From Aphis gossypii (Eukaryota; Arthropoda; Insecta; Hemiptera; Aphididae), in NCBI RefSeq assembly GCF_020184175.1, contig NC_065532.1:6200001-6264000 (forward strand): a DNA stretch of 64,000 bases, written 5' to 3'. The translations under genes and the position numbers were made by a program. Positions within the stretch are counted from its first letter, which is position 1; each line of letters opens with the position of its first letter. The notes under the pieces were generated by a model, which searched no databases, was not told where the DNA came from, and worked only from the letters and a program-made list of their open reading frames with translations. Shown in pieces: positions 25,918 through 39,570 of this stretch.

Positions 25918-27400
25918 AGTTTTCTGAACTAACTTTTCATGCTTTTATTTATTATTTATATTTATATAGGCCTCTGATTTTATAATAATTTTAAATATTC
26001 TAAAATAATAATTAATTAATGTTTTTCTTTGTAATTTGTTATTTTTTATAACTTATTATTTATCATTTATCTTTTTCATTAAAATCATTGAATATATTTC
26101 CTAGTGTTTTAAACAATGAATGTATTTAATATTATAAATGTTAATTTGATTAGCATCCACGGAACATCAATAGTTTTATTTTATACAAGTTTTGTAGTAA
26201 AATATAAAATTCAGTTTTCATATATAATTTAACCAAGTTTATAGTTGCATAAACAATTTTATTTAAAATCATAATATGTACTTTAAGTTTTTTTTTTAAA
26301 TATAAATAATTGAAAGTAAAAGAAACAGTTTACTTTGTACTTGCATGGTTAAAAGTTATTTTATACCATTAAATACCTAATCAATATTCCCTAGTATTAA
26401 TTTTCTTTTTATAAATTATTTTTACAAATATTTACAATGAATTATGAGTATGATTAACTATTATGAGTCAATGGATTTTTGATTATAATTTTATATTGAA
26501 GTTCATGTAGTTAAGTTCTTCTGAATAATAAAACATTGTATGTCAATGATTTATTTTAAATGTAATTAGTGGTAGATTGTTTTGTGTGAAGTATGGTAGA
26601 GGTTTACCATAAGAAGAAATATTTTTTCGGATAGTAAACTTGAATATTTTTATGATTATGAGTGTAATACATAAAATTACCATTGTAAATACTGATTAGT
26701 CTTGTCTATTTATTTTAAAGGTGTTATACATAATACTTTTTTAATGCGTTTTTTTTATGAAATATAAATATACATACTCATACTACAATACAATACTCAT
26801 TCAATTAAAATTAAATCAAAATTTCAACTTATAAGAAGAATAAATTTATTATTTATAGTAGTAGTTATACTGATTTCAAATGTTTTCCATTTAAAAAAAA
26901 TTAAGTAAGTCTGGTATGCATAGGAGTATTTATTTTAAAGTTAAAAACGGATATATTTAAAATTTTGTTATCATATTTTCTATACTGTAAGTACATTTAA
27001 TAAACATTGTACTTATACCTGTTTAATAAATACTATTTATTACCAAGTTTAATTAATGTAACTGCTTAATCATTAATGTCACTACAATTTAACTAATTTT
27101 GGTGTTAGTTTCATCATGAATTTACCTATAACCTTTCATTAGGGTAGTATAATTTATGAGTTATTTAAATTTTATTAAATTACTGTATGTTCATTGAAAA
27201 TTATGTTGTGTATGATCTAAAATGCTGTGTTACATTACTACATAAGTTCAAACTTTTGGCCCAATTACATTTTAAGATACACAAAATCAAAAAATGGGAT
27301 TGTTGCTAAGTCACTCTTCCAACTAATTAATTTTGAAATAGGAAATATTTTCTGTATTCTTTTTAAAATAAATCATTGTTTTTTGATTTTAGAAAAAAAA
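25918..27400. other. Intergenic region, pICln to CaaX-protein gene
   Basis: AT-rich spacer with no recognisable exon. A splice-acceptor-like ttttgattttag ends at 27392, nine bases before the next start codon. A 5'-UTR intron, with its first exon somewhere in this spacer, is therefore likely. Confidence 0.4.
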
Positions 27401-28479
27401 ATGACCGAATCTGTGGTGAGTGGAAAAGATACCCGTTGTCTGTTTATTAACAATGGGGATGATTTGTTAACTTTAAAAAAAGTTGTATCTAAAAAAACAG
27501 ACAAAGATGATGAAAAACAAAAACTAAATAAATCTGTTGAAACTAATGGCAGTGAATTAAATGGAAATCACAACAAAACTGATAGCATAAATTTTGATGT
27601 GGATAATACATCTTCATTAGAACCAAATTTAGAAATGGATAGTGATACAGATCGTAATATTACTATTGGTTCAATTTGCACTCAAGAAGATCGAGAATCA
27701 GAAACTATTGATATCTCTAATGAGAATTCTAATGAAGCAGATACAAAAAATGGTGAAAAGGATAATCAAGTAAGTTGAAATTACATGAAATATAATAATG
27801 TAGCTTTATAAATTGTTGTTAAATTTGAGTAATGATTCAAAACATTAACCTTAGGTTTTACTTTTATGTTACATATAAGTCATATGTAAATGTATAACAT
27901 ATATTTCAGTTTAAAAATTATTCAATTTTTCAGGTAAATTCAATCAAATGTCTAGATATTCCATATTCTCCTAGTGATTCTTTAGATGATAATGAGTTTT
28001 CACATGATTTAGAAGATGATGATTTAGAATTAAATAATATTAAGTCACCTGCATCTTATTTTAATATATCATCAAGGGCACCATTACATTCTAACAAGGA
28101 TTTAGACACTACATTTGAAGATGATATTTTATTACTGGAGGAAGAAGTATTAATTAATGAAAGGAAGCGAAAATTTGAAGATTTACCAGAACAAGAACAG
28201 AAGCCTACTAAGATACTTAAACTGTGGAACTTAATGAAATATCCTTTTCAAAAAATAACTTATGGAACTTCAATAAGTGAAAATGAACCAAATATTTCCA
28301 TAGCTGAAGCCATAGTTGAAAAAGAGAACTGCTTAGAACCAGAGACAGCTGATTGTGAAAATAATAGTGATATTGTAAAAACTGAAGAAAAAAACTCTCA
28401 AATTAATTCTGAGGCAGATGGAGAAAACGAGGATACTTCAACAAACGAAACTACACAAAAATTCTGTAAAATAATGTAA
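27401..28479 (+). CDS. Unrecognised acidic nuclear-type protein with C-terminal CaaX-like box
   Basis: Two exons (27401-27769, 27934-28479) with GT-AG sites join in phase to 304 aa. I do not recognise the family. The protein is hydrophilic and rich in D/E/N/S, with no signal peptide or membrane span. Basic clusters at ~24-33 (KKVVSKKTDK) and in the second half (NERKRKFEDLP, then KPTKILKLWNLMKYPFQKI) could serve as nuclear localisation or binding segments. The last five residues are FCKIM. C-K-I-M fits a CaaX prenylation box, with Met at the last position favouring farnesylation, as in lamins and some nuclear-envelope proteins. An acceptor just before the ATG suggests a 5'-UTR intron. The in-frame extension upstream to 27227 crosses that acceptor and reads like intron, so I exclude it. 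Confidence 0.75.
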
Positions 28480-29790
28480 TAGATGCTAAAAGGTATAAAT
28501 TAATTATTGCAATATTCTTGTTTTAAAGAAGTGTATATTCATATTAGTTAAGTAATACATTCTGAGCTGTATTGACATAGTTAGTTAAATGAAACACAAA
28601 ATTTGATTTTTTTTTTTAATATAATTTTTATTTTATGACCATTTTTATTTTATGATGTTTCCAAATTAACATTTGTATCTAGTATATTACGGATATATTT
28701 GTGTTTCAAAATTACTGAAAAAGTAAATTTTTTTTTAAAACATATCAAAAACTTAATTTTATTCCATCATTCAATGTTTTTTTTCTTACATATTTAAATA
28801 CAGTATTATGTTCTAAGCAGGTTAAATATGAATAATTGTTAATAAATTTATGTTAAATTACAATAAGTATTATTTGAAAATCAATGTAATTCATGTTTAT
28901 TGTGTTATTGTTTATTGGTCAAAGTGGTTATTTTTATTATAATTCATTATTATTATATTTTTAAACAATGACCTTAGAAAAATTGATATGAATATTTTGT
29001 AACTATCCATAAGGATATTGCCTAGTGTTTGCTAAGACAGAAGTATTAGTACTATATAATATAAAATAAGTTTGGTTGAAATTTTTTAGTTATAGAAAAT
29101 TATAGAATTAATTAGATTTACAAATATTCTTTTCTGTTTTTTATTTATTTAAAAAAATGTAAAATTGTATTTTAACTTATATGGTATTTACAATATAAAT
29201 TGTATTGACATTTGATTCATTTAAATTTATTTAGTTTATTTTGATGTATACTACCAGTTATTTGTCATGTGTTTATTAATGATAAGTATTAAAATAAGGA
29301 ATAATACTACTTAATATTTTACAATATTGTTTTAAGTATATCAAACATGATTTTTGAATATTTGATTTTATAATATACCTTTTTAAGTTGTAGTTGATAT
29401 AACCTTATGCGTTAAAAATGTAATGTCCCTTAATGTTGTTTATCTTGTACACATTTACAGTATAATATTGAATCAGAACAATAAAATTAGAAGAAATAAT
29501 ACATGTTAGATAAGTTTTTTTGTTAGCTGTGTATTTTATTAATTTTCAAAAAACCCTTGTATACAATTTAATATTGATATAAATACAATAATTAGAAATA
29601 TTATTGTGGTTTATTATTTTGAAACATTTTATGTTTAGTTATAGTGTAATTGAGTATAAGTTACTCACTTAATAATTTAAACATTCTTATATTATTCCTA
29701 TAAATTTTTTTTTTTCAATTTTTCAGTGAAACTAACCATTTCTATGATTGTATTCTTCGAATAGTGGTACTAATTCTGTTAATTTGTCTA

Positions 29791-29836
29791 CTGTAGTGTA
29801 GCATTCATGAATACAGTAGTGTAGCATTCATGGATA
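29791..29836. repeat. Two-copy 23-bp tandem repeat
   Basis: CTGTAGTGTAGCATTCATGA (unit start 29791) is followed directly by CAGTAGTGTAGCATTCATGG (29814). The 23-bp units differ at two positions. It is probably a simple local duplication in 3' flanking DNA. Confidence 0.75.
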
Positions 29837-30906
29837 TGGTCTAAATGTATATTTTAAAGTAGTTTTTAATACTTATGGGCTATGGCTACAAAAACAACTA
29901 AATTATGTTTGTTTTAAATTTTTGAAGATTTTAATTTAAATAGTAACATTTGTTATTTATAAATAATATAACAATTACAAGATTAAAATTAATTAAGTAC
30001 ATACAGTATAAGATAAAATAATAAAAACATTCAATCTTGATTATCACAACAAATGCTATGTCTATTAAATAATTTTGATACATTATAAGAAAATAACACC
30101 AAACCAAACTTCCTTGTCTATAAGCCCAATATAATAAATAATTTGATTGCAAGTCATAATGCTGTACTCTCCATCTGTAACACGAACAATTTAATTTAAT
30201 TCAAATCCATTTGAAACACTACTAAATTTTGATAACAGAGTACTAAAACTAAAAAATATGTACCATGTATAGTAAAATAAAGCTTAAAAATGTAAATTAT
30301 TATAGTATAACACATCAGTGAACTATGTCAAGAAGATTAAACCAATACTAGTGTAGTATGATTAGAGAAAAATATTGTTCATATATTATATAAAATCTAA
30401 GTATACAACTTTAATTAAAACATTTCATTATGTCATAAATTTCATTAATATTAACTAAGTGTTATTGCCAATGAAAGGTAATACACTTAAAAGAAATTGG
30501 TCGGTAATTATATTTAAAATAAGTATGCCCTAAATCAAAATGAATGGTTCATGCATCAATGCCATTTTATGTCATTTGATTCAAACTTATATTGTATATA
30601 TGTACAATATATTATTTTTTATTTGTTCATTGGTAATTATATTACACCTAAAATAACATTAAATTATGGTGTTGACAAAAAATGGTCAATTATTTTTTGT
30701 TTAAAATGCAATGGTTGGTTCTGAATCGTTGGTAGGTAGTTCTGCAAAATAATTTTCCAAAAGAAAAAAAAATAATATGTTTATCAAATCTATACATTAA
30801 AATTCTATTTCTATCCAACATAAAAATGCATTCAATGCACCACTCATAATTTACAATTAGTGGTTTAAACAGTTTAGAGGGTTATAAACCCAATCATTTT
30901 TAATAA

Positions 30907-31350
30907 TTAACCCTAGAGCACACGCACATGGTCAAAAAGACCAAGCTTTTAGAATTTTGTTCATTGCTTCAAAAATATGAAATATTAATCTAACCCAATC
31001 TAGGTAGGTACCTTCTAATTAGGTGATAGACTAAAATTAGATACAACCAATTGAATACAATTTGATGTCAGTACTATAGAAGAATTCTACAAAGTTTGTT
31101 ATCTATTGAAAAAACAATCTAAAAGACTGTGTGCATGTGGTATACTTTGATATAACCTTTTATGTAATATCATTTGTATGAAAGTTTAATTTGTTTATAT
31201 TAAGTATCAATAAAAGCATATGAAAAACTTTATTTATTTAAGAGCAATAAAATAATGATTATATCAATTTATCGAGTTTCAATACGCGGTCAAAAAGGCA
31301 GAGTGCTTAGAATCTTGTGAATATTATAAATGTGTGTATTCTAAGGTTAA
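30907..31350. mobile_element. PiggyBac-like MITE, copy 1
   Basis: The element is bounded by TTAA on both sides (30907-30910 and 31347-31350), the piggyBac target site. The left terminus is CCCTAGAGCACACGCA and the right terminus read inward is CCTTAGAATACACACA, imperfect inverted repeats that begin like piggyBac ends (CCCTAGA). The ~440 bp interior has no transposase frame and aligns along its length with the copy at 44189-44639, which shows it is a repeat family. Confidence 0.8.
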
Positions 31351-32226
31351 AAAAAAAATTTCATACATTATTAATAACAAATATGTAAATAAAGTGTAGT
31401 TGAAAATTGCCCTTCCCCTCCAGTTTGTTTACATTTAATTTAACGATTGGTTAACACAATGCCCAGTGGTCATCAATACATGTTAAAATATAAATATTAG
31501 ATTTCTATAAGATACCATTTTTAATTAGCTGTTATCAGTATAGCACTTAGTGCCACCACTAATCTTCAGTACTTGATACTGAATACAGATAATGTAATAA
31601 TTTAAAGTTTAAATAAACCATTACTCAGAAATAATGATCTCAATAAATACATAAAATTTAATATTAAATTTGTAACACACTGTATGTTAGATTGCAATAA
31701 AACTACAGCATTAATTTTTATAAACTAAGAAAGTGCCATAAAAATATCTTATTGAATGTTAAATAATGAACTGACTCCTAAATTATTTAATTAACACAAC
31801 AGTTGGCAAGTTAGTCAGTATATTGTATTTATGATTGTACATTTATATCTTCATTTATCTAATTATTATTCAGGTTATTATTACTCACTACATTTTAATA
31901 ATTTTTGTACTAACCCAGTATAATTTAGTTTCAAACAATGAGAAATATTAAGTATTTATTATAAATTGCAATGAAAATAGGCAAGAATAATTAATTTATA
32001 ATAAAAATAAAAAATTCAAATTTAAGGGGTACAATATTATAAAGTAGTAAATATGTAACTACTAAAAATATTCATGCAACTAAGGGTGAACTAGTATTCA
32101 ATTTTACTTTAAGCACTACGACAACTTATACTCATTTAAAATAATAGCGAATGTGATTAGAACATCAATTTGTATGTGACATTAATAGTATTACCAATAT
32201 GAATAGTGAAGGTTATAACTTAAAAG

Positions 32227-35200
32227 TTAATGGAATCTTTCTTTGTAACACTTTACGTTTACACCCATCTGAAAATATGTATTAAAAAATATTGTACATG
32301 TAACAATGTTTTTCAATGAAAATTAAAAATGTCATCAGGTAAATTAAACAATATTTAAAAGATTAAAATAAAAATAGTAGGTGAATACAAAATAATTACC
32401 TGAATTGATCTAGAAGAATCTAATTCAACAGACATACTGGGATTTCTCCTATTTAATAATGGTGTCATAGTGGTTCTGTCATCATGTCCTAAACCGGTCT
32501 TAGTGTCAGATATGTCAGACCCAGCTAAATCAATACCACTTTCATCAGTTTCATAAATATCTGAACCATTTTGAGTGTTTAACTTTGAAGTTTTCATATT
32601 TCCTGAATTTTTTACAGCAGTTGCTATTTTTTCAGCAGTTTTTTTGCCAAAATTAGCAGCAATTTTTGGCAAACTCCGTTTAACTGGCACCGATTCAGCA
32701 CTTGGATCTCTTAAGTCATTAGTTTCCTCTGTTATTGATGATAAATTTGCAGCAGCATCAGCACTTTCATCAAATGTTCCTTGAAGATTTTGAATTGGAA
32801 TGTCATCTAAAATAATAAGTTTGAAATTAAAATAATTGCACCAAGCACCCCATAATATCCTAATTATACTAAAACATGCAAATAAATACTGAAAATACAA
32901 ACTCAGTAGAAAATTCATTGAGAAGAAAACATAAAACTTTAATACTTAGAACTATTAGTAAAATATTTATCTATAAACAGAATAAGAAGTTTTTTTGCTG
33001 TAAATAACACAATTTTTTAAAACACAACATTTTTTTTTATTCATCTAAATTATTAAAAATATTTTTTTTTGTTAAGTATAATTTTAGAAAATATTAATTT
33101 ATTTTATTACCTGGTAACTTTTTAGTTCTAAATGATGCATTTGTAATCATTGATTTAGATACTGGTGTGCTACAAGTATTACTGCTTACAGGTGTACCGA
33201 CTGATGTTACATTAGGTGATAGTCCACCTATATAAATTATATATATTAGAAATAAAATTCAAAACAAAATTGTTGTTTACTTTAACTGACCTTCAAAAAA
33301 TCCTTGACAAGAATTTTTTATTGCATTGGCTAATAATATCACTTCACAATAACAACTGTAACATGCACGGTAATAAATATCTTCCAAAGCTTGAAATGCT
33401 TCAGCTTTTCCACAGTTAAATCTATAAAATAATTGCAATAGAAATTAATGGTTGTTTTAATACAAACAATCTATAAAAATTAGCACAATAAGTTTATATA
33501 ATAAGAATAACATACAACATAAATAGCCACCCATTAGAAACTTTTGGCTAATTGATTACTTAATTTTTTTTTTATTATGCTATTAAAATGTACAAAAGGT
33601 CACAGCACAATATCCTAATAACATGCAATTAGGATTACATGGGAGTATAAGAATAGAAGGGATTAGGGCGAGAGTTTGAAATTGTTTATGGAAGGAATAA
33701 CATATATTGGAACGGTTGAATTCTATAAGTGTAGGACATTTTATCCTCGCCTCATAGTTGAAATATATGTCCAATTTGTTTCGAGTAAATTATACAAAAA
33801 GAAAAACTAATATTAAATTATTAATTTTCAATGTCTGTAATGCATAGAATATTTTTATATTTTTATTTTAAGCTGTGTTTGAAGATCAGAAAATCAATTG
33901 AATCAATTAAAATTTACAAATTTTTTGAATTTTAACATTTTATATATAAAATAAAAAATTAAACCTAGATAAAAAAAAATGTATAGGTGGTTATAATAGT
34001 CCAAAAGAGTATAATTATAACTTAGTCAAGTGTGTAAAGTATTTATAGTGCTCCTAAATTATAAGTCATAAAACTCAACAATACAATACAAAAAAAATAA
34101 AATATTGATTCAATCAGTAAACTGATAAATTTAATTTTACAATGATTCTTGTTTTAGGTTAATACTAGTTTATTTTAAAATAAATAAAAATTAACATAAA
34201 ACAGCACGAAAACTAGAAATTTTAATACAGATACTTACATTGAGATATACAAGCAATAGAGTAGATGAATTAAGAATTTGGGAGAAAGTGGGATACGTGG
34301 TAATGTTGTTGATGTCGATATATCAGAATTACTGAATGATGTTGAACGCTTATTAAAATAACCCTGAGTAACCATTCTATAATAATAATTATAAGACAAA
34401 AATAAGAAATTGTGATGTAATATTAAACAACAAATAAACTTACTTAGATGTAACTCTATAAAAACGATCAAATGGATTATAAATTTCTGGCAGAAGATTT
34501 AAATTTTTGTAGTATATGAAGTATAAATTACTAAGAACTTCCATTCTATTAGATGCAGATAGTCTTTCAATTTGATTAAATGGACCTCGGCGAACTGGGT
34601 GTGTATCTCTTTGTTCTAAACGACGAATGGCAGTTTCTGTCAATGAAGTTGGTGCCAAACTGCTAGGCTTAAATAAAGATAAAATGGGTAAATCAATTGT
34701 AATAAAATAGATGATCATAGATAAGCTAATTTTTATTTTTATTTCTTTTCTTTAATAAATAAATAAATAAATATTTCTATATTTAATTTCCAGTTAATAG
34801 TTTAAATACATACTTCATGGTAAATAGATGGCTGAGCTAATGACGGCAAACGAAATGATATAAATCTAGGAGTATTATTTTCATCTACAGCTTCAAGATT
34901 GTAAATTCCAATCAATAATGCTTCAATACTACGACAGCTCTAATAATAATATAATTAAAATGTATTAATAAATGCCAAATGCTCAAAATATTATGTACTA
35001 TAATGTACTTTACTATATTCTCTATACATTTTTCTAAAATTTATGAAAAATCATATTTAATTATTTTAATAAATATAAGAATAATAAGTTCCTTTGAATT
35101 TCAAAGAATAGAATAAAATTGTGTTTTTTTTTTATTTGTAAGAAAAATTAAATTATAAATCGAAAATTAATTATTGTAGAACAAAAAATATAAATATTCT

Positions 35201-37030
35201 TGAGAACATTATATATACATATTTTACGTATAAAATATAAAAAATGAGTACTAGTATTACTTACTTGTTTGTCAACATGAGCAATTGAATTAAGATAACT
35301 ATATGTTAAGTGTGGTATAAAGAGTAATACAAATAAATGTAAATCAGTTTCTTCAGTTCGATAACAATTAAATAGTGCACCACAAATACGATCAATCAAC
35401 TGAAAAAATAGTTAATAAATTATTATTTTTTTTAACACAATATAAAACTTTCTTAAAGTTTTTCTTTTAATTTCTCATAATTCTTTTGAGAAACCGCATA
35501 ATAATATAGTTAATATTCAGGTATAATTACTATAAGCTTTTATAATTAATAATTTTCCCATCAATAGTTTTTTAATAATTTATAATGTTTTATAATATTA
35601 TTATACACTAAATTATAATAATATATTTAGAATAGGTAGATAGAGTATTAAACAATCAATTCAAATAGATGTACAATAAGTATATTTGAGATAGAGAAAA
35701 AATAAAAAATATACCTATAAGGTTAAGGCTATAGCCGAATTACTGTGAAAGTATATGATTGGATAAAGAAATCCCTTATTGTGAAACTTGGATTGATATA
35801 CTAAACGCTACTTAACCTAACAATCTACCTTCTAAGTTTCTGACAGGCTGGGGGAATTTCAAAGAGTAACAAAATATTGAATAGAACAATAAATTAAAAT
35901 GTTAGTAAATAATTAATTAAGTTATTAAGGTTTATTTAAACAATATAAAGGTTATAAGTTTTAATTGCATGCATTTTTTCTTCACTTCTTGTTTAAATAA
36001 TAAAATAAAAATATTGTTATTTATTGTTAATAATAATTAACATTTTATTTATATGACTTATATGATATAAGTTTCATAATGAGTAGAATACTGTTGAGTA
36101 TAAATTAACATTAAATCTTAAGTTTCATGTCAAATTTTTTTAAATTTATCAAATTTAATCATTGTATTTAATATAGATTGTAAATTTAAAATACTTAAAT
36201 ACACTCAGAAACATATATTTTATTATTGAAATTATTTTATTACAATACGACAAGAATACAAAAATAATACAAAAGGAATGCAAATTTTAAATTTTAAGTG
36301 ATATGATATAAAATGCAATACTTAAAAAATCAATATTAATTGATTAGGCTAAAATATATGATCTTATCTATATTAAATTATATACATTTATTTTTATTTA
36401 ATATGAAAAATGTATTTTTATTACTATTATGATTCAGTTATATAACTGAAAATATTACTTAAATAGATACATATTATTTCTTATTCAAGATATAATACCT
36501 ATTATGATGTAATGTAATTTAAAAGCAATTATATTGTTTGAGTTGATAGTTGATTATTATAATTTTATTTAAATCTTTTTTAAAACAAATACTTATTCTA
36601 TGAGCTACTTTTTATTATGATTATATTACTGTAAATTATAAAGTAAGATGTTTTAATTTCATTAATTTAAATTATCAATAATAAATAGATAAAACATAAT
36701 TCACAGGAATAGGTAAATATAATCAGTGTGTATCATGTATAATTTTGGCTATAATATACAACAAGTTAAAAAGTTTAAAAATCAGAACTTTATAATAGAT
36801 AGGTAGTAGAATACAGTATAGTTTAGTATTATTGTCTATAAATAAGAAGAAATAACTTATTTCTTCATTATTAAATTTACCTTGGAATATTTGTGAATAT
36901 CATCAAATACAGCAAATATTGATTCTATAAGCGTCTTATTTTGTGATGTTGTTATTGCAAATGTAGCCCAGTCGTCTTTTTCCAAAGTGGCAAACTCTGA
37001 TAACCATTCTTTCACTGTGTTCTCCACCAT
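32227..37030 (-). CDS. FAM126: Hyccin / FAM126 homolog (PI4KA complex subunit)
   Basis: Nine exons (36881-37030, 35265-35399, 34814-34939, 34444-34667, 34239-34376, 33291-33421, 33111-33227, 32400-32806, 32227-32268) join to 489 aa. The family stabilises the plasma-membrane PI4-kinase III-alpha complex with TTC7 and EFR3, which supplies PI4P. Diagnostic blocks are the N-terminal VKEWLSEFATL, SCRSIEALLIGIYNLEAVDE, the conserved FRLPSLAQPSIYHEPSSLAP, and the helical segment EAFQALEDIYYRACYS followed by VILLANAIKNS. The C-terminal part from residue ~340 is disordered and Ser/Thr-rich, with RNPSMSVELD near the end echoing the vertebrate C-terminus. The last 14-codon exon is the least certain (acceptor tttcag, short tail MGVNVKCYKERFH). 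A different terminal exon is possible. Intron 1 is 1.5 kb. Confidence 0.93.
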
Positions 37031-38720
37031 GATTTGATCTCATTACATTCAAATATTAAATTATATTTGAACTAAACAAAGGGTAAAAATATTTCTCAGG
37101 ATAAACATGAATAATGAACATTAAATTTTATATTATATAATATTATATTTAGAAAAAATTTAGATGTAATAAGCAAAAAAGATGATATCTCACTAATCTC
37201 ACTTACTTTAATTAAAATACCATTATTTAAAGGACACAATTTAATCCAAATTGATATGAATGAAGTATTGAATATTTAATCAATATCATTTACAGGAAGT
37301 GAATAAACATTACTCCACATTTACATGTATAACCCTAGTTATTTACTATAATTAAGTTAAAAAATTGATTTAACATTAATAATTCAGAATCATAATACCT
37401 GAAAGTTTTGACTAGTGATTTTAAATTATCATTGCAAAAAAACAACAATATATTTTATAAGAATCTAGGTACCTACCTACATTTTTCAGCAAAAAAATCT
37501 GAAAAGTTTAGTACTCGACCGTACACCAATAACCCGTGTCCCGTATGGTGACTACTATTACTACTAACACATTCACTCTCACTATATAGGTCTGTAATCA
37601 CTATGTCTAATGTCTACGACTGTATAAATGTGTAAAGTTGTGGTTCTTCACTAAACTCTCCAACGATTGATAAATATTATAATGATACTTGAATACTTGA
37701 TTATAGCAATATCACAGAATACTATATAATATAATATACAACTATATACCCGTGAATCGTGGTTACTGATTATAGTATTATACAATACATTTTCGCCAAA
37801 CATCGAGGTCATTAATATTGACCTCGATTATGTTGGTATCGATATTAGGTTTTAACTTTTAAGTTATAACATTATTTCGAAAATAACATTATGTTTTGTA
37901 AAATTATTTATTTTGTACTCATTAACTCATTACTTAATTTTTAATACGGATTGGATAGTGCACTGCCTATATTTTTAATATTTTTTTTCGTAGCGAGAAC
38001 AAATTAATAAAAAAAGAAAAAAAATTGTAGGATTTTGATCGACGAAATTGGATCCGTTTATTAATCGTATTAGAAACTATAAGTATATTGAGTCTATTTA
38101 GTATTTTAATATATTGTTATTCAATAGGAACTTTAAATTTGAATGTTAAAAAATACTGAATAGTATTATGCATACCACTTTGTTTTCGTATACTTAATTT
38201 GCCAATTAATTGTAAAGTATGATGTACCTGTCTACAACCATAGAGTATTACTCTATGTCTACAACCTACGACTTACCTGTAAATTGTCATACCTATCTAC
38301 AATCTACTTATAATAATTAATATTTTTAATGAGACATGAATAGTATATAGATATATAAGGTAAGTATCTAAACGGTTTAGGTCGTTTAGGATAAACCTAA
38401 TGGTTTTAATAAATTCATAACCCACAAATATTATTGATTAATATAACCTGCATCTATATGTTTAAAATTACTGTATATGTATATAAATATATTAAACTAT
38501 ATACCTATAGGTACTTACTATCTAAAGCACGTACCTACCTATCCATATAATATTATTATTTAAATTATTAAATTAAGTTTTAATCAATAATGATAGACAA
38601 TAATACATTCTAGTGGTAAACTTCCAAATATTTTTGAGTTTAAAAGCCTCAAGAAAAAATATTCGAGTGAAATAAACACTGAAGCATAAATAGTCCAGTA
38701 GATATAATAAGAGGTATAGG

Positions 38721-38860
38721 CATAGGGGTTCGCTAAAATTTTTCTAGGAGGGGTAATGTTAGGATTTGTAATATAATAATTAATAATTTATCTTAAAACA
38801 TATTTTTGAAAATCCAGGCGAGCAAATGCCCTAGTTTGCCCCCCCCTTCGGGCGCCTATG
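38721..38860. mobile_element. Short hAT-like MITE, 8-bp TSD GGTATAGG
   Basis: The ends are CATAGG... and ...CCTATG in inverted orientation. A perfect 8-bp direct repeat GGTATAGG (38713-38720 and 38861-38868) flanks a 140-bp insert with a G/C-tract-rich right arm. An 8-bp duplication is the hAT hallmark. The family is unknown. Confidence 0.7.
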
Positions 38861-39570
38861 GGTATAGGCAATTGAAAATATAAATACATATATATGCGAT
38901 ATCACCGTACTAAAATTGGCAATTACTATCAATATTTAAATTTATTTATTTATCTGATGAAATTAATAATTAATATTTGTAAATACTAATACCGGTAATA
39001 ATGTAATATTAAAACTTGTTAGTAATATAGGTAGGTATAATTACTTTCTTTGAACTGAACACTGTTCAACTATTGGAGCCGAGTAATATTGAATTGAAAT
39101 TACTGTTAACTAAATTATTATCTAGTTTATCAAGTTTTACATGTTTGTATATTTTTTATTTGATTTAAACAGGCAAAAACCATGTATATAAATAATATTA
39201 TTTTTTGTATAAATAATTAATTAGATTTCTATAAGATTTGTCAATAAAATCGAAATAATATTTTATTGTGACCAATTAATATTATAGATAGTACCTATTG
39301 TAGATTTGAAATTTCCAATTAATATAGTGACATAGGTAATTAGAAATCTCCCATGGAAAGGGCCCACCAGATATAACAACAAAATCATATATTTAAGTTT
39401 ATTACATATTATAGGTACAATGTACTCAAATGTATACTACACTGGCCAATAATGGCGTGGACGGGTCCCTCGGGCCTCGAACCATCATATATACACGCCA
39501 CTAAATAAATAAAATTTATTAAAATATTAACGAAAGTAACTTGGATTCAAGATAAAAATCTATTAAACAT

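Larger units (their letters stand above)
28480..32226. other. Intergenic region, CaaX-protein gene to hyccin
   Basis: Long AT-rich region containing the 3' UTR of the upstream gene, a tandem 23-bp duplication at 29791-29836 and a piggyBac-like MITE at 30907-31350. A possible alternative hyccin terminal exon ends near 30741 (minus strand). No other convincing coding exon or RNA gene is visible. The short minus-strand ORF at 29931-30152 is low-complexity. Confidence 0.4.

Noticed and set aside
27227..27400. N-terminal extension of the CaaX protein to an upstream ATG
   Set aside because: It crosses a clear polypyrimidine-ag acceptor, and the encoded residues look like translated intron.
29931..30152. 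73-aa minus-strand ORF
   Set aside because: Low-complexity AT-rich intergenic sequence with no family signal.
33583..33774. 63-aa minus-strand ORF in hyccin intron 5
   Set aside because: The exons on both sides join in phase without it. It looks repeat-derived and shows no domain.
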